Of a stretch of 64,000 nucleotides of DNA, positions 38,613 to 50,658 are shown piece after piece; positions within the stretch are counted from its first letter, which is position 1; every line of letters starts with the position of its first letter. The notes below the pieces were generated by a model, which saw nothing but the letters and a program-made list of their open reading frames with translations, was not told the DNA's origin and searched no databases. This DNA comes from Haliea sp. Its GTDB lineage: Bacteria; Pseudomonadota; Gammaproteobacteria; Pseudomonadales; Halieaceae. The stretch lies in NCBI GenBank assembly GCA_002692965.1, contig NZNC01000015.1:248001-312000 (forward strand), read 5' to 3'. A program made the translations under genes and the position numbers.

Positions 38613-39083
38613 TTAAAGTTCCGCGGCCAGCTTGTTGACCAGCTCCGCATGGGCGTCGCGGTCAATCGTCGCACCCAGTACCTTCTCGGCACCGGCCAGT
38701 GACAGGGTAGCCACCTGGCTGCGCAGGGCTTCCCGGGCACGGTTGGTTTCCTGTTCGATCTCCGCACGGGCCGACGTCTTGACGCGCTCCGCCTCGACCT
38801 GGGCCGCGGCTTTCGCCTCTTCGATAATCTGGTTGGCTCGCTTGTTGGCGGACTCGACGATACCTGCCGCCTCGTGCTTGGCATCCTTCAGGCGTTCAAG
38901 CGCCTTTTCCTGGGCCAGCTCGAGGTCGTGGCTGGCACGGTCTGCCGCAGCCAGTCCATCGGCGATCTTCTTTTCGCGCTCCGCCATGGCATTCACAATG
39001 GGCGGCCACACGAACTTCATGCAGAACCACACGAAGCCAAAGAAGGCGATCACCTGTCCGATAAGCGTAAGGTTGATGTTCAC
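38613..39083 (-). CDS. atpF: ATP synthase F0 subunit b
   Basis: A 156-residue stalk subunit, same length as E. coli b. One N-terminal membrane helix ([20 protein letters not shown]) is followed by a long charged coiled-coil. The start is GTG at 39083, with GAGGAG seven bases upstream; a more distant start at 39131 would add unconserved residues before the membrane helix. Confidence 0.96.
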   Translation of the reverse strand: MNINLTLIGQVIAFFGFVWFCMKFVWPPIVNAMAEREKKIADGLAAADRASHDLELAQEKALERLKDAKHEAAGIVESANKRANQIIEEAKAAAQVEAERVKTSARAEIEQETNRAREALRSQVATLSLAGAEKVLGATIDRDAHAELVNKLAAEL

Positions 39084-39156
39084 GCCGTACTCCTCACTGA
39101 TATGGAGGGGCCACCGAGGCGGCAGCCCCACTCGTCATTGCGTTGGGGTGTGCCGA

Positions 39157-39402
<246 letters not shown>

Positions 39403-39435
39403 CTAAAGGTTGTGATTACCAATGTTGACGTTGGA

Positions 39436-40744
<1,309 letters not shown>

Positions 40745-40802
40745 GCTAGCCTCACCTTGTGCGCTGGCCTGCGGTCAGCGCCTCCTCGATTTGGGCGCGC
40801 GC

Positions 40803-40831
40803 ATTATATGGGGCTTTGGAGCCCGGTTCAA
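40803..40831 (-). promoter_or_regulatory. Promoter of the atp operon
   Basis: On the minus strand TTGAAC (40831-40826), a 17-base spacer and a perfect TATAAT (40808-40803), with GCGCGCGCCC immediately downstream. The leader to the atpI GTG is about 52 bases. The GC-rich discriminator is a mark of stringently controlled promoters. Confidence 0.85.
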
Positions 40832-40978
40832 CCGAATCCGGTCCCGGGCAATGCAATAAACATCCCCGCAAGTTATACGAAATTTGCCGCAATTCGCGGT
40901 ATCTCGGGGCACTTCTGAAGGGTCTATCGACCATGTTGTGGTTATATTTCAGTCAACTACAAGATACAGTGGTCAGGG

Positions 40979-41878
40979 CTAGCGGATGTGGCTCAGAATC
41001 CCGTCGAGTTCGTCCAGGCTGTTGTAGCTGAGCACCAGTTTGCCCTTGCCGCGGGCACCGTGCTGGATCTGCACACTGGCCCCCAGTTTTTGCGACAGGT
41101 CTTCCTGCAGGCGGCGAATGTCCGGGTCCTGTACAGACTGGTTGGCGCTGACCGGCGCTTCCGCGGCCGCGCGCTGCAAGCGACGCACCAGCTCCTCGGT
41201 CTGGCGCACCGACAGCCCCTTGCCGACCACGGTGCGCGCCGCCTGTGACTGGCTGCCACCCTCGAGTGCCAGCAGCGCCCGGGCGTGCCCCATTTCCAGG
41301 TCGCCCCGCTCCAGCAGCAAACGAACATCCTCCTGCAGGGCCATCAAGCGCAGGAGGTTGGCCACTGTGGAGCGCGACTTGCCCACTGCCCGGGCCACTT
41401 CCTGCTGGGTGAGACTGAACTCGCGCTGCAGGCGTTGCAGGGCAACCGCCTCTTCAATCGGGTTGAGGTCCTCGCGCTGAATGTTCTCGATCAACGCCAT
41501 GGCAATGGCGGCTTCGTCGGTAACATCCTTGATCACAGCGGGAACGGTCGGCAACTCGGCCAGTTGCGCTGCGCGCCAGCGGCGCTCCCCGGCAATGATC
41601 TCGTAGCGATTGTCGCCAATCCGCCGCACCACGATGGGCTGCATCACGCCCTGGGCGCGAATACTGTCGGCCAGCTCCTGCAGGGATTCCGGGTCCATGT
41701 CCCGGCGCGGCTGGTATTTGCCCCGCTGCAGAAACTCGACAGGCAGGTCCTTCAGGGAGGCCTGCTCCTCCTCCCGCAGGGCTTCGACGGCGTCGCCCGA
41801 AGGAGCCGGTGACGCTTCGGCGCCCGCACCCAGCAGCGCCTCCAGGCCGCGCCCCAATCCTCGTTTCCTTGCCGACAT
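40979..41878 (-). CDS. parB: Chromosome partitioning protein ParB
   Basis: A 299-residue CTP-dependent DNA clamp that loads at parS and helps segregate the origin. It has the GERRWRAAQLA CTP-binding motif, the HTH (LTQQEVARAVGKSRSTVANL, GHARALLAL) and a C-terminal dimerisation domain (GKLVLSYNSLDELDGIL). Cognate parS sites are present in recF about 13 kb to the right. It follows parA by 19 bases. Confidence 0.98.
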   Translation of the reverse strand: MSARKRGLGRGLEALLGAGAEASPAPSGDAVEALREEEQASLKDLPVEFLQRGKYQPRRDMDPESLQELADSIRAQGVMQPIVVRRIGDNRYEIIAGERRWRAAQLAELPTVPAVIKDVTDEAAIAMALIENIQREDLNPIEEAVALQRLQREFSLTQQEVARAVGKSRSTVANLLRLMALQEDVRLLLERGDLEMGHARALLALEGGSQSQAARTVVGKGLSVRQTEELVRRLQRAAAEAPVSANQSVQDPDIRRLQEDLSQKLGASVQIQHGARGKGKLVLSYNSLDELDGILSHIR

Positions 41879-41897
41879 AATCCGTCTCCCTGTTGCC

Positions 41898-42695
41898 TCA
41901 GGTCAGTACCCGGGGCATGGCCTGCCGTTGTTTTTCCTCGCGGCGCAGGATTTCCCCGGCCAGCGCCATGTAGGCCCGCGCCCCGCGGGAGCCGCGGTCG
42001 TAATACATCGCCGGAACCCCGTGGCTGGGTGCCTCCGCCAGGCGAACGTTGCGCGGCACAACCGTCCGGTAGACCGCCTCCCCGAAATGCTGGTGCAACT
42101 GGGCCGACACCTCGTTGGTCAGGCTGTTGCGGGGATCGTACATGGTGCGAAGGATGCCCTCGATGCGCAAGTCCGGGTTCACCGACGCGGCAATCCGCCG
42201 GATGGTATCCACCAGCGCCGACAGTCCCTCAAGGGCAAAATATTCGCACTGCATGGCAATCACCACACCGTGGGCAGCCACCAGACCGTTGAGGGTCAGC
42301 AGGTTCAGGGAGGGTGGGCAGTCAATGAGAATGTAATCGTAGTCGTCGCTGACTTCGGCCAGAGCCTCCCGCAGGCGGCGCTCGCGCTGGGCGAGGTCCA
42401 TCAGTTCGACTTCCGCGGCGGTCAGATCGCCGTTGGCGGGAAGGACATCAAAGTCCCCCTCGGGGACCCGTTGCAGCGCTCGACGCACGGGCGTACGTTC
42501 CACCAGGACGTGGTAGATGCTGGCATCGACGCCATGCTTGTCCACCCCACTGCCCATGGTGGCATTGCCCTGGGGATCCAGATCGACCAGCAGGGTGCGC
42601 TTTTTCATGGCCGCAAGTGAGGCCGCCATGTTGATGCAAGAGGTGGTCTTACCCACCCCCCCTTTCTGGTTCGCTATTGCCAGTATTCGTGCCAC
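41898..42695 (-). CDS. parA: Chromosome partitioning ATPase ParA/Soj
   Basis: A 265-residue deviant-Walker ATPase. The P-loop is KGGVGKTT (residues 11-18, with the signature Lys), Walker A' is LLVDLDPQGNATMG and Walker B is YILIDCPPSLNLLT. It works with ParB to move origins apart. It is part of the mnmG-rsmG-parA-parB leftward run. Confidence 0.98.
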   Translation of the reverse strand: MARILAIANQKGGVGKTTSCINMAASLAAMKKRTLLVDLDPQGNATMGSGVDKHGVDASIYHVLVERTPVRRALQRVPEGDFDVLPANGDLTAAEVELMDLAQRERRLREALAEVSDDYDYILIDCPPSLNLLTLNGLVAAHGVVIAMQCEYFALEGLSALVDTIRRIAASVNPDLRIEGILRTMYDPRNSLTNEVSAQLHQHFGEAVYRTVVPRNVRLAEAPSHGVPAMYYDRGSRGARAYMALAGEILRREEKQRQAMPRVLT

Positions 42696-42727
42696 TCGGT
42701 CCCACCCCGATTGTCCTGCCGCGTCGA

Positions 42728-43390
42728 TTATGCCGCCTCGCGCAAGCCCAGTTCCAGCAGATGCCGCTGCTCGGACAGTCCCGGCACCGCCAGCTCGTGC
42801 CGGGCTCGCAGCTCACAGCGCTCCGCCACCGCCTGCCATTCGGCTTCCGGCCACTGGCCCTTCATGGCCAGAAAACAGCCACCCGGCACCAGCAGGTGCG
42901 CGCAGCCATCGACCATGTCATCCAGCGAGGCGAACGCCCGGGACAATACCACGTCGTAGCCCACGGCGGGGGCATGATCCTCGACCCGGCAGTGAAATAT
43001 GCGCGTGTTGCCGAGCTTCAGGGCGGTTACGGCCTGGAACAGAAACCGGGTTTTCTTGACGTTGCTGTCGAGCAGGTCGATCGACAGCCCGGGCCGGGCA
43101 ATGGCCAGGGGGATGCCCGGCAGCCCTGGCCCGGTGCCGACATCGATACAGTGGCCCGGCGGCAGGTGCGGCAGTACCGCCAGGCTGTCCAGCAGGTGCC
43201 GGGTCACCATCTCGGCGGGATCGCGCACTGCGGTCAGATTGAAGGCCCGGTTCCAGCGCACCAGCAGGGCCAGGTAGTCGAGCAACTGCTCGTACTGGGC
43301 CTCATCCAGGGACAACGCGAGCGAATCCGCTCCGCGTATCAAGCGCTGCCGCAGCGCGGGACGATCAGGCAGAATGTCGGTCAATCGCAC
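42728..43390 (-). CDS. rsmG: 16S rRNA G527 N7-methyltransferase RsmG
   Basis: A 220-residue SAM-dependent methyltransferase (older name GidB). The SAM loop is [15 protein letters not shown], followed by [15 protein letters not shown] and [12 protein letters not shown]. The likely GTG start at 43390 overlaps the end of mnmG by 26 bases. Confidence 0.97.
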   Translation of the reverse strand: MRLTDILPDRPALRQRLIRGADSLALSLDEAQYEQLLDYLALLVRWNRAFNLTAVRDPAEMVTRHLLDSLAVLPHLPPGHCIDVGTGPGLPGIPLAIARPGLSIDLLDSNVKKTRFLFQAVTALKLGNTRIFHCRVEDHAPAVGYDVVLSRAFASLDDMVDGCAHLLVPGGCFLAMKGQWPEAEWQAVAERCELRARHELAVPGLSEQRHLLELGLREAA

Positions 43391-45269
43391 TCGCCGCCTG
43401 CAGGGCGCCCCGTTTTTTCAGGTAAATCAACAACAGCGACACCGCCGCCGGCGTCACCCCGGGAATCCGGCTGGCCCTGGCCAGGGTGGCCGGCCGCGCC
43501 TCCGACAGTTTCTGCCGCACTTCGTGGGACAGGCCATCCACCGCCTGGTAATCGAGATCCGCCGGCAAGGGCGTGTCCTCATGGCGACGCAGGCGCTCGA
43601 TATCCTCCTGCTGCCGGTCGATATAACCGGCGTACTTGGCCTGAATTTCCACCTGCTCGGCGGCCTGGGTATCCGCCAGGGGCTCCCCCTTGAGCCCGGC
43701 GACATCGGCATAACGCAGCTCCGGTCGCTTGAGCAGATCGGCCAGGGAATACTCCCGGGCGAGGGGTGTTTTCAGTTTCGGTGCCAGCGCTTCCGCTGCC
43801 GGCGTGCCGGGATGGACAAAGGTCGTGGCCAGGCGCGTATTTTCCCGGGCAATTGCCGCCTGCTTGGCCTCGAAACGGGCCCAGCGCGGGTCATCAATCA
43901 GGCCGAGCTCGCGCGCTTTCGCGGTCAGGCGCAGGTCGGCGTTGTCCTCCCGCAGCAGAAGGCGGTACTCCGCACGCGAGGTGAACATGCGGTAGGGCTC
44001 GAGGGTACCGAGGGTGATCAGGTCATCCACCAGCACACCGATGTAGGCCTCGTCCCGGCGCGGGCACCAGGGATCGCGCCCCTGCACGGCCAGGGCGGCG
44101 TTGAGGCCGGCAAGCAGGCCCTGGGCAGCGGCTTCTTCGTAGCCGGTGGTGCCGTTGATCTGGCCGGCGAAGTAGAGGCCGGGCACGGCGCGGGTTTCCA
44201 GGGAGTACTGCAGGTCCCGCGGGTCGAAAAAGTCGTATTCGATGGCATAACCCGGTCGCGTGATGTGCGCGTTCTCGAAGCCGCGGATCGAGCGCACCAG
44301 CTGGTACTGGACGTCGAAGGGCAGACTGGTGGAAATGCCATTCGGGTAGAGCTCGCGCGTGTTGAGGCCTTCGGGCTCGATAAACACCTGGTGCGAGGTC
44401 TTTTCCGCGAAGCGATGAATCTTGTCCTCGATGCTCGGGCAATAGCGCGGCCCAATGCCCTCGATCACGCCGGAGTACATCGGGGAGCGGTCGAGCCCGC
44501 CGCGGATGATCTCGTGGGTGCGCTCGTTGGTGTGGGTAATCCAGCAGCAGCGCTGCTGCGGACGTTCGTCGACGCTGCCCACGAAGGACATTGCCGGCGC
44601 ATCGGCATCGCCCCACTGCTCTTCCAGCTCACTGAAGTCGACACTGTCGGCGTCGATGCGCGGGGGCGTCCCGGTCTTCAGCCGTTCCACCCGGAAGGGC
44701 AGTTCGCGCAGACGGCGGGCCAGGGCGATGGCCGGTGCATCCCCCGCGCGCCCGCCGCTGCTGGCCTCCAGGCCGATATGGATCTTGCCGCCGAGGAAGG
44801 TCCCGGTGGTCAGCACCACCGCCGGCGCCCGGAAGGTCAGGCCCATCTGGGTGACTGCACCCACGGCGCGGCCATTTTCGATCACCAGGTCGTCCACCGC
44901 CTGCTGGAAGATCCACAGGTTGGGCTGCGCCTCGAGAATTTCCCGGATCGCATTGCGGTAGAGTACCCGGTCAGCCTGCGCCCGGGTGGCGCGCACCGCC
45001 GGCCCCTTGCGGGCATTGAGCACGCGAAACTGGATGCCGGCGCGGTCAGTGGCCCGGGCCATGGCGCCGCCGAGGGCATCCACTTCCCGCACCAGGTGGC
45101 TTTTGCCGATGCCGCCAATCGCCGGATTGCAGGACATCTGCCCGAGGGTGTCGATGCTGTGGGTGAGCAGCAGCGTGCGGCAACCCATGCGGGCTGCGGC
45201 CAGGCAGGCCTCGGTGCCGGCATGGCCGCCACCGATCACTATGACATCAAATCGCTCCGGGTAATCCAC
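43365..45269 (-). CDS. mnmG: tRNA U34 carboxymethylaminomethyl synthesis enzyme MnmG (GidA)
   Basis: A 634-residue FAD protein that, with MnmE, modifies wobble U34 of several tRNAs. FAD binding [11 protein letters not shown] is at the N-terminus; signature stretches include [20 protein letters not shown] and [17 protein letters not shown]. The start is a GTG (45269) with GAGGCGAG upstream; an earlier start would run through the promoter. mnmE lies 1.5 kb to the right, separated by a DUF2971 gene and a DnaA-box cluster. Confidence 0.98.
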   Translation of the reverse strand: MDYPERFDVIVIGGGHAGTEACLAAARMGCRTLLLTHSIDTLGQMSCNPAIGGIGKSHLVREVDALGGAMARATDRAGIQFRVLNARKGPAVRATRAQADRVLYRNAIREILEAQPNLWIFQQAVDDLVIENGRAVGAVTQMGLTFRAPAVVLTTGTFLGGKIHIGLEASSGGRAGDAPAIALARRLRELPFRVERLKTGTPPRIDADSVDFSELEEQWGDADAPAMSFVGSVDERPQQRCCWITHTNERTHEIIRGGLDRSPMYSGVIEGIGPRYCPSIEDKIHRFAEKTSHQVFIEPEGLNTRELYPNGISTSLPFDVQYQLVRSIRGFENAHITRPGYAIEYDFFDPRDLQYSLETRAVPGLYFAGQINGTTGYEEAAAQGLLAGLNAALAVQGRDPWCPRRDEAYIGVLVDDLITLGTLEPYRMFTSRAEYRLLLREDNADLRLTAKARELGLIDDPRWARFEAKQAAIARENTRLATTFVHPGTPAAEALAPKLKTPLAREYSLADLLKRPELRYADVAGLKGEPLADTQAAEQVEIQAKYAGYIDRQQEDIERLRRHEDTPLPADLDYQAVDGLSHEVRQKLSEARPATLARASRIPGVTPAAVSLLLIYLKKRGALQAASAIDRHSA

Positions 45270-45312
45270 CGCTCTCGCCTCGTCTGGTTCACCGGCGCTC
45301 GGCCGGCGGGCG

Positions 45313-45341
45313 ATTATACGTCCGCCGCCGCGATTGTTCAA
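45313..45341 (-). promoter_or_regulatory. Promoter of the mnmG-rsmG-parAB operon
   Basis: On the minus strand TTGAAC (45341-45336), 17 bases, TATAAT (45318-45313), then CGCCCGCCGG. It is almost identical in layout to the atp promoter and lies 44 bases upstream of the mnmG GTG. Confidence 0.85.
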
Positions 45342-45356
45342 AAGTTAGGCGATTAT

Positions 45357-46223
45357 TCAGCGCTGCCGATAGGGAATCCGGCAGTATTCCACACCCCGCC
45401 GCGGCTCGAAACCGCGTTTGCGCAAGTACAGCGCCAGGGAGTTCATCGACAGATCGGTGTTCGGAGTCGGCCCCAGGAAGACGTGTTCCAGCCGCATGGG
45501 GTCGGTTTCGTTCGTGCCCAGCCGGAATGGATACCAGGGAGTCAGCATCGAGACGCCCTCGCGAAAGGCAACCGGGCAGTCCTGGCAGTCATCCATGACC
45601 GGCGATACCAGCCGCCATTCCTGCTCCTCCTCGAAGGCCGGATGTTTGAGCACCGCGGCGATACGCAGCAGGCGCGATTCCAGACGTTCAAAAATTACCG
45701 CCTCGTCGAGGTCGCCGCGACTCTCCAGGGCGCGCTGGGCATCGTCCTCGACGGCGTCGACGATTTCCTCCACCAGGTTCTCCTGGGTGCCGGGGTGATA
45801 GATACAACGTGCGATCTGGAAACCCTGCGCATCGGCTTTTTCGCGCAGCCAATCGGGTGCAAATCCCAGGGACACTCCCTTTCCGAGGGCCGAGTAGCCG
45901 CGCCATTGGCCCAACAAGTTGCCATTCGCGCGAAAGGATGCGGCAAACAGCATTGGCCCGCCAACGATCCGGTGGCTGAGCCACTCCTGCAGGGCGTTAA
46001 GCAATGCGGGGTGGTCGGTACCCGCCTGCAAGCGCTGTGAGATGTGCTGCTGCATCAGTTCCAGAGTGTGTCTCAACTCGGTGGAGTCGTTCATGTAGCG
46101 CACATCGCTGGCCCGGAGCACACCGGAATCCACGACGCCCTGCAGGCCCTGGAGGTTGGTGTAGTGGTAGAGGGTGTCCCGGGTCGAGTCCGCGTACAGG
46201 CGTTGAATGATGTCGTCGATCAT
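45357..46223 (-). CDS. DUF2971 domain protein inserted beside the origin
   Basis: A 288-residue protein of the DUF2971 family: TLYHYTNLQGLQGVVDSGVL near the N-terminus, VRYMNDSTEL, FAASFRANGNLLGQWRGYSA with GKGVSLGF, and a C-terminal RLEHVFLGP. The N-terminal HYT...SD...MND layout recalls ADP-ribosyltransferase-like folds, and some DUF2971 genes occur in defence islands; the function is unknown. It breaks the usual mnmE/mnmG neighbourhood and lies next to the DnaA-box cluster. Confidence 0.85.
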   Translation of the reverse strand: MIDDIIQRLYADSTRDTLYHYTNLQGLQGVVDSGVLRASDVRYMNDSTELRHTLELMQQHISQRLQAGTDHPALLNALQEWLSHRIVGGPMLFAASFRANGNLLGQWRGYSALGKGVSLGFAPDWLREKADAQGFQIARCIYHPGTQENLVEEIVDAVEDDAQRALESRGDLDEAVIFERLESRLLRIAAVLKHPAFEEEQEWRLVSPVMDDCQDCPVAFREGVSMLTPWYPFRLGTNETDPMRLEHVFLGPTPNTDLSMNSLALYLRKRGFEPRRGVEYCRIPYRQR

Positions 46224-46743
46224 TGGGTTCTGTGAATCAGTGTCTGTTTATGTCTGTTATCTATTATGCCTGTTATGTATGAAAGTACTGATAAGGATTG
46301 TTGTACTTATATATGGTCGTGCCTTGGCCTGTTGAAAAGCCCCTTTTGCCCTTTTGTATCAATGACTTGTACCAGGTACAGGTGGGCGGCTGGGGGCGGG
46401 ACCGACGCTGGACATCCTGTGTCCCTCTGTGGATGAAATTGAGCCTTTTTTGCTGAAATGCACGAAGCTGTGCGTAAAGAGGGTTTTTCTCCACAGCCTG
46501 TGGGCAATCTTTCCCGAGGAATTTGCTGTTTAGGAATAGAGTTGTGGGTAAGTTGGGGGTAAAGCCTGAAGCCTTTTCGCTGTGGATGGTTTTGGGCCGC
46601 GGAATAACGTGTGCAAGGTTATCCACAGGCGAAAGAATAACGTTTTCCCGCAGGCTGGCGGTGAGCGAGTGCGGCGGCGATGACCGGCCGGCAGATAGGG
46701 TCGGGGACGGTTTATCGGCCTGCAGATGGTCCGAATTGGGGGC
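46224..46743. other. Gene-free region with clustered DnaA boxes, candidate oriC (site A)
   Basis: 520 bases without a gene. The left part (46230-46320) is AT-rich with three near-repeats of TCTGTTAT-type sequence and could unwind. DnaA boxes: TTATCCACA perfect at 46619-46627 (+); one mismatch at 46428-46436 (-, TCATCCACA), 46487-46495 (+, TTCTCCACA) and 46543-46551 (-, TTACCCACA); two mismatches at 46499-46507 and 46581-46589 (both -). Six boxes in 200 bases beside mnmG is the E. coli-type oriC position. Confidence 0.7.
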
Positions 46744-48111
46744 TTATTTGCCGATACAGAAGCTGGAGAAAATCTCCCCCAGCAGGGCGTCGCTACTGAC
46801 GGCGCCAGTGATGCTTCCGAGGGCGTTATGGCACTGTCGCAGGTCCTCGGCCAGCAGTTCGCCGGCAGCGGCGCCAGCCAATTGCGCCTGGCCCTGGTCG
46901 AGCCATTCGGCGGCCTCTTGCAGGGCCACCAGGTGGCGGCGGCGGGCACTGAAGCTGCTGCCACCGGCGTCGCTGTAACCCATTGCGGCCTTCAGATGCT
47001 GGCGTAGCAGATCGACCCCTTCCCCGGAGCGGGCGCAGAGGCGGATCACGGGGTCGCCCTCGGCATTGATCTCCTGGGACGGTGTGTGTCCGCTGAGATC
47101 GCACTTGTTGTGGATCAGCGTGACTGGGGTGTTCGCCGGCGGACGCTGTTCCCCGGCCGGCCATAGAGCCTCCCGGGGCAGATCGGCGTCTTCACTGCTA
47201 CTGTCGACAACCAGAAGAATGCGATCCGCCGAGGCCATTTCCTGCCAGGCCCGCCGGATGCCCTCCTGCTCCACGGCGTCGCCGCTTTCGCGCAATCCTG
47301 CGGTGTCGACGATATGTAGGGGCATGCCATCGATCTGTATGTGTTCCCGCAGCACGTCCCGGGTAGTGCCGGCAATATCGGTGACGATGGCGCTCTCCTG
47401 GCCGGAGAGACAGTTGAGAAGGCTGGATTTGCCGGCATTGGGCTTGCCCACGATCACCAGCTTCATCCCTTCCCGCAACAGGCTGCCCTGGCGCGCTTCC
47501 TGCAGTACTGCCGCGAGCTGTCGCTGCAGGGCGCTGACCTGTTCGGCCACCTGCCCCTCGGCGAGGAAGTCGATTTCCTCCTCGGGAAAGTCGATCGCTG
47601 CCTCGACGTAAACGCGCAGGCGCATGACCGCCTCGGCAAGCGCCGCCACGCGCCGGGAGAAGGCCCCCTGGAGCGAGCGGGTGGCATTGCGTGCCGCCTG
47701 TTCGGTACTGCTGTTGATCAGGTCGGCAATGGCTTCGGCCTGGGCCAGGTCCAGCTTGTCATTGAGGAAGGCGCGTTCGGAGAACTCGCCGGGGCGGGCC
47801 TGTCGGGCGCCGCGGGTCAGGCAACTGTGCAGCAACAGGTCCATGACCACCGGGCCACCGTGGCCCTGCAGTTCGACGACATCCTCCCCGGTAAAGGAGT
47901 GCGGGCCGGCAAAGTAGAGGGCGATACCGCTGTCGATCACGGTATCCGCGGCGTCGCGGAAATCACAGTAGTGAGCGTGTCGAAGCTGGAGGGGCTGGGC
48001 GGCAATGGCCTGCCCGATTTCGCGAGCGGCGGGCCCCGAAAGGCGCACGATGCCGACGCCCCCACGTCCGGGGGCGGTGGCAATAGCGGCGATGGTGTCG
48101 GTCTGGAACAT
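46744..48111 (-). CDS. mnmE: tRNA modification GTPase MnmE (TrmE)
   Basis: A 455-residue GTPase partner of MnmG. N-terminal tetrahydrofolate-binding domain ([20 protein letters not shown]), helical domain, inserted G domain with P-loop [10 protein letters not shown] and [10 protein letters not shown], and the C-terminal CIGK with the essential Cys. It lies 40 bases after yidC on the minus strand. Confidence 0.98.
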   Translation of the reverse strand: MFQTDTIAAIATAPGRGGVGIVRLSGPAAREIGQAIAAQPLQLRHAHYCDFRDAADTVIDSGIALYFAGPHSFTGEDVVELQGHGGPVVMDLLLHSCLTRGARQARPGEFSERAFLNDKLDLAQAEAIADLINSSTEQAARNATRSLQGAFSRRVAALAEAVMRLRVYVEAAIDFPEEEIDFLAEGQVAEQVSALQRQLAAVLQEARQGSLLREGMKLVIVGKPNAGKSSLLNCLSGQESAIVTDIAGTTRDVLREHIQIDGMPLHIVDTAGLRESGDAVEQEGIRRAWQEMASADRILLVVDSSSEDADLPREALWPAGEQRPPANTPVTLIHNKCDLSGHTPSQEINAEGDPVIRLCARSGEGVDLLRQHLKAAMGYSDAGGSSFSARRRHLVALQEAAEWLDQGQAQLAGAAAGELLAEDLRQCHNALGSITGAVSSDALLGEIFSSFCIGK

Positions 48112-48151
48112 GGCGCCAGTATACCTGTGGCGCCGACCCCGTGGTGCGGGG

Positions 48152-49861
48152 TCAGGCCCTGGCGTTTTCCTTTTCGATCTGCCGGGTGATGTACCACTGC
48201 TGGCCCATGGACAGCAGGTTGTTGACCACCCAGTAGAGCACCAGGCCGGCGGGGAACCAGAGGAAGAAGAAGGTGAAGATCACCGGCAGCCACTGCATGA
48301 TCTTGGCCTGCATGGGGTCCGGCGGCGGCGGGTTGAGCTTCTGCATGAACCACATGCTGGCGCCCATCAGCAGGGGCAGTACGAAGTAGGGGTCCATGAC
48401 GGAGAGGTCTTCAATCCACAGGAAGAAGGGCGCGTGGCGCAACTCTACACTCTCCATCAGTACCCAGTAGAGGGAGATGAACACCGGCATCTGCACCAGG
48501 ATGGGCAGGCAGCCGCCCATGGGGTTGATTTTCTCCTTGCGGTACAGCTCCATCATTGCCTGGGACTGTTTTTGCTTGTCATCCGCGTACTGCTCGCGGA
48601 TGTCCTGCATCTTGGGTGCGACTCGCCGCATGTTGGCCATGGAGCGGTAGCTGGTGGCGGAGAGCTTGTAGAAGGCCCCCTTGATCAGCACGGTTAGCAG
48701 GATGATGGTGACGCCCCAGTTGCCCACCAGGGCCTGGATCTGGGTCAGCAGCCAGAACAGCGGCTGTGCGATCCACCAGAGCCAGCCGTAGTCGACTGAG
48801 AGATCCAGGTACTCGGAGATTTCCTCGAGGCGGTACTGGTCCTTGGGGCCGGCGTAGAAGCGCGCGCTGACCTGCCCGCTTTCCCCGGGTGGTACCGACA
48901 AAGTCGGGCTGACGAAACCGGCGATGTTGTCGCCGCTGGAGGTGACCCGGGTGCTGTAGGTGTGGGTCTGGTCCGGGTTGGGAATCCAGGCGCTGAGGAA
49001 GTAGTGTTGGATCATGGCGATCCAGCCGCCGGGTAGCGCCTCGCGGAAGGGCTCCTCGCGCATGTCCTCGAAGCTGAACTTGGTGAAGCGTTCGTCGGGC
49101 TGGGTGATGGCGGCACCGAGGAAGGGTTTCAGGCCCATGCCGCTGGTGCTGGCGGAGGGGTCCATGCTGCTGTCGCGCTTGATCTGCCCGAAGAGGTTGC
49201 CCTGCCAGGCGGTGTCCCCGCGGTTTTCCACCAGGTAACTGACGCGGGTCACGTAGTCCCCGCGCTTGAAGGTGAAGCGTTTGGTGATGCGAACACCATT
49301 ATTGCCTTCCCAGGCCAGGTCGACGGTCAGGCTGTCGTCACCGGGCTCCAGGTTGTAGCGCTGCTGGCTGGCGGAGAAACGTGCCCGCTGCTCGCTGTCG
49401 ATACCGTCCGGGCCGATCAGCCCGCTCTGGGCGACATAGGTGCGGCGTTCGTTGCGCTCGAGAAGGACAAAGGGCTCATCGGGGTTGTCGATGTCCTCGA
49501 GGTGCTCAGGCAGGGCGACTTCGACGATATCGCCGCCCCGGAGATCAATCGCGACCTGGAGGACATCGGTGTGTACTTGCACGATGCGCCCGCTGGTGGC
49601 TGCAACAGTTTCCTCTGCTGCCGGGGCGGCGCTGCTGTCATCGCTGGCTACGGGGGCACTGGGCAGGTCTTCATTGGCCGCTGCGCTCTCGGGGAGGTCG
49701 GTGGTTGCCGGTACCGGTGCCTCGCCAGCCTGGCTGGTCAGCCGTGTCGCCGGCGGCAGGCTTTCGCTGGTGTGTGCGTCCTTGAAGTTGACCCATTCGG
49801 TCAGCAGCATGAAGGACAACAGTGCGGCGGCGCCGATCAACAATGTGCGTTGCAGGTCCAT
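48152..49861 (-). CDS. yidC: Membrane protein insertase YidC
   Basis: A 569-residue inner-membrane insertase. N-terminal membrane helix ([20 protein letters not shown]), large periplasmic P1 domain (about residues 90-340), and the five-helix core from about 350 ([40 protein letters not shown]) with [20 protein letters not shown]. Length is close to E. coli (548). Three bases separate it from yidD. Confidence 0.98.
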   Translation of the reverse strand: MDLQRTLLIGAAALLSFMLLTEWVNFKDAHTSESLPPATRLTSQAGEAPVPATTDLPESAAANEDLPSAPVASDDSSAAPAAEETVAATSGRIVQVHTDVLQVAIDLRGGDIVEVALPEHLEDIDNPDEPFVLLERNERRTYVAQSGLIGPDGIDSEQRARFSASQQRYNLEPGDDSLTVDLAWEGNNGVRITKRFTFKRGDYVTRVSYLVENRGDTAWQGNLFGQIKRDSSMDPSASTSGMGLKPFLGAAITQPDERFTKFSFEDMREEPFREALPGGWIAMIQHYFLSAWIPNPDQTHTYSTRVTSSGDNIAGFVSPTLSVPPGESGQVSARFYAGPKDQYRLEEISEYLDLSVDYGWLWWIAQPLFWLLTQIQALVGNWGVTIILLTVLIKGAFYKLSATSYRSMANMRRVAPKMQDIREQYADDKQKQSQAMMELYRKEKINPMGGCLPILVQMPVFISLYWVLMESVELRHAPFFLWIEDLSVMDPYFVLPLLMGASMWFMQKLNPPPPDPMQAKIMQWLPVIFTFFFLWFPAGLVLYWVVNNLLSMGQQWYITRQIEKENARA

Positions 49862-49864
49862 AGA

Positions 49865-50110
49865 TCAGTCTTCAGTCAATCGGTGGCTGTGGTGGCATGG
49901 CGGGACGAGGTCGATACCGCCCTCGTGCCAGGGGTGACAGCGGGCCAGGCGTCGCAGGGTCAGCCAGGTGCCGCGCAGTGCGCCGTGGGTGATGATGGCT
50001 TCGCGCGCATACAGTGAACAGCTGGGGTAAAAGCGGCAGTGACTGCCGACAAAGGGGCTCAGTGTATAGCGATAGAGGGCAATCAGCAGCAACAGCGGAT
50101 GCTTCAGCAT
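49865..50110 (-). CDS. yidD: Membrane protein insertion efficiency factor YidD
   Basis: An 81-residue protein with the conserved [20 protein letters not shown] and [17 protein letters not shown] motifs; the three conserved cysteines are present. The ATG at 50110 overlaps the end of rnpA by seven bases; an earlier start would add unconserved residues. Confidence 0.95.
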   Translation of the reverse strand: MLKHPLLLLIALYRYTLSPFVGSHCRFYPSCSLYAREAIITHGALRGTWLTLRRLARCHPWHEGGIDLVPPCHHSHRLTED

Positions 50111-50508
50111 GGGCGCTTGTCCCGATTGTGCTGTGAGGTCCGCAGGAGGCGCGACCACTGCTCCCGGAGCAGTTTGGCCAGGGCGGGGTTGTCCAGCTCA
50201 TCCAGACCGCGCCTGGCCAGAACAATCACGTCCAGGTTCAGGGGCTGGCTGGGCTGAAAACGGAACACCTCCCGGGCAATGCGCTTGATGCGGTTGCGCT
50301 GTACCGCCTTGCGCACATTTTTCTTGGCCACAACCAAGCCCAGGCGATGCCCGGGCTGTTCGTTGGTTCTGGCCAGCAGCAAGATCTGCCTGTGGGAGGC
50401 ACGGGCGTCCGGCGCCGCGAACACACGACGGTAATGTTCGGCGGTCAGCAGGCGCCGGGTCTTGTCAAATCCGGTACCCGGTGGCAGCCGAAGGTCGGGG
50501 CTGTTCAC
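50104..50508 (-). CDS. rnpA: Ribonuclease P protein component
   Basis: A 134-residue basic protein that binds RNase P RNA and helps mature tRNA 5' ends. The RNR signature is [20 protein letters not shown]; the N-terminus has [14 protein letters not shown]. It lies 15 bases after rpmH, as in nearly all bacteria. Confidence 0.96.
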   Translation of the reverse strand: MNSPDLRLPPGTGFDKTRRLLTAEHYRRVFAAPDARASHRQILLLARTNEQPGHRLGLVVAKKNVRKAVQRNRIKRIAREVFRFQPSQPLNLDVIVLARRGLDELDNPALAKLLREQWSRLLRTSQHNRDKRPC

Positions 50509-50523
50509 CTGGGTGGCCGGCTA

Positions 50524-50658
50524 TCAGGCGCTCAGGCGCTGACGGCCCTTGGCGCGGCGGCGGGACAGGATCTGACGGCCGCTTTTGGTGGCCATGCGGG
50601 CGCGGAAACCGTGGGTACGCTTGCGCTTGAGTACGCTGGGTTGGAATGTTCTCTTCAT
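50524..50658 (-). CDS. rpmH: Ribosomal protein L34
   Basis: A 44-residue, very basic ribosomal protein: [20 protein letters not shown] at the start and [13 protein letters not shown] at the end, which is the standard gammaproteobacterial L34. First gene of rpmH-rnpA-yidD-yidC-mnmE. Confidence 0.98.
   Translation of the reverse strand: MKRTFQPSVLKRKRTHGFRARMATKSGRQILSRRRAKGRQRLSA

Noticed and set aside
43374-46040. 888-codon open frame on the plus strand opposite mnmG and the DUF2971 gene
   Set aside because: A codon-bias shadow; the composition is a His/Gly/Gln-rich antisense type and the real genes on the other strand are unambiguous.
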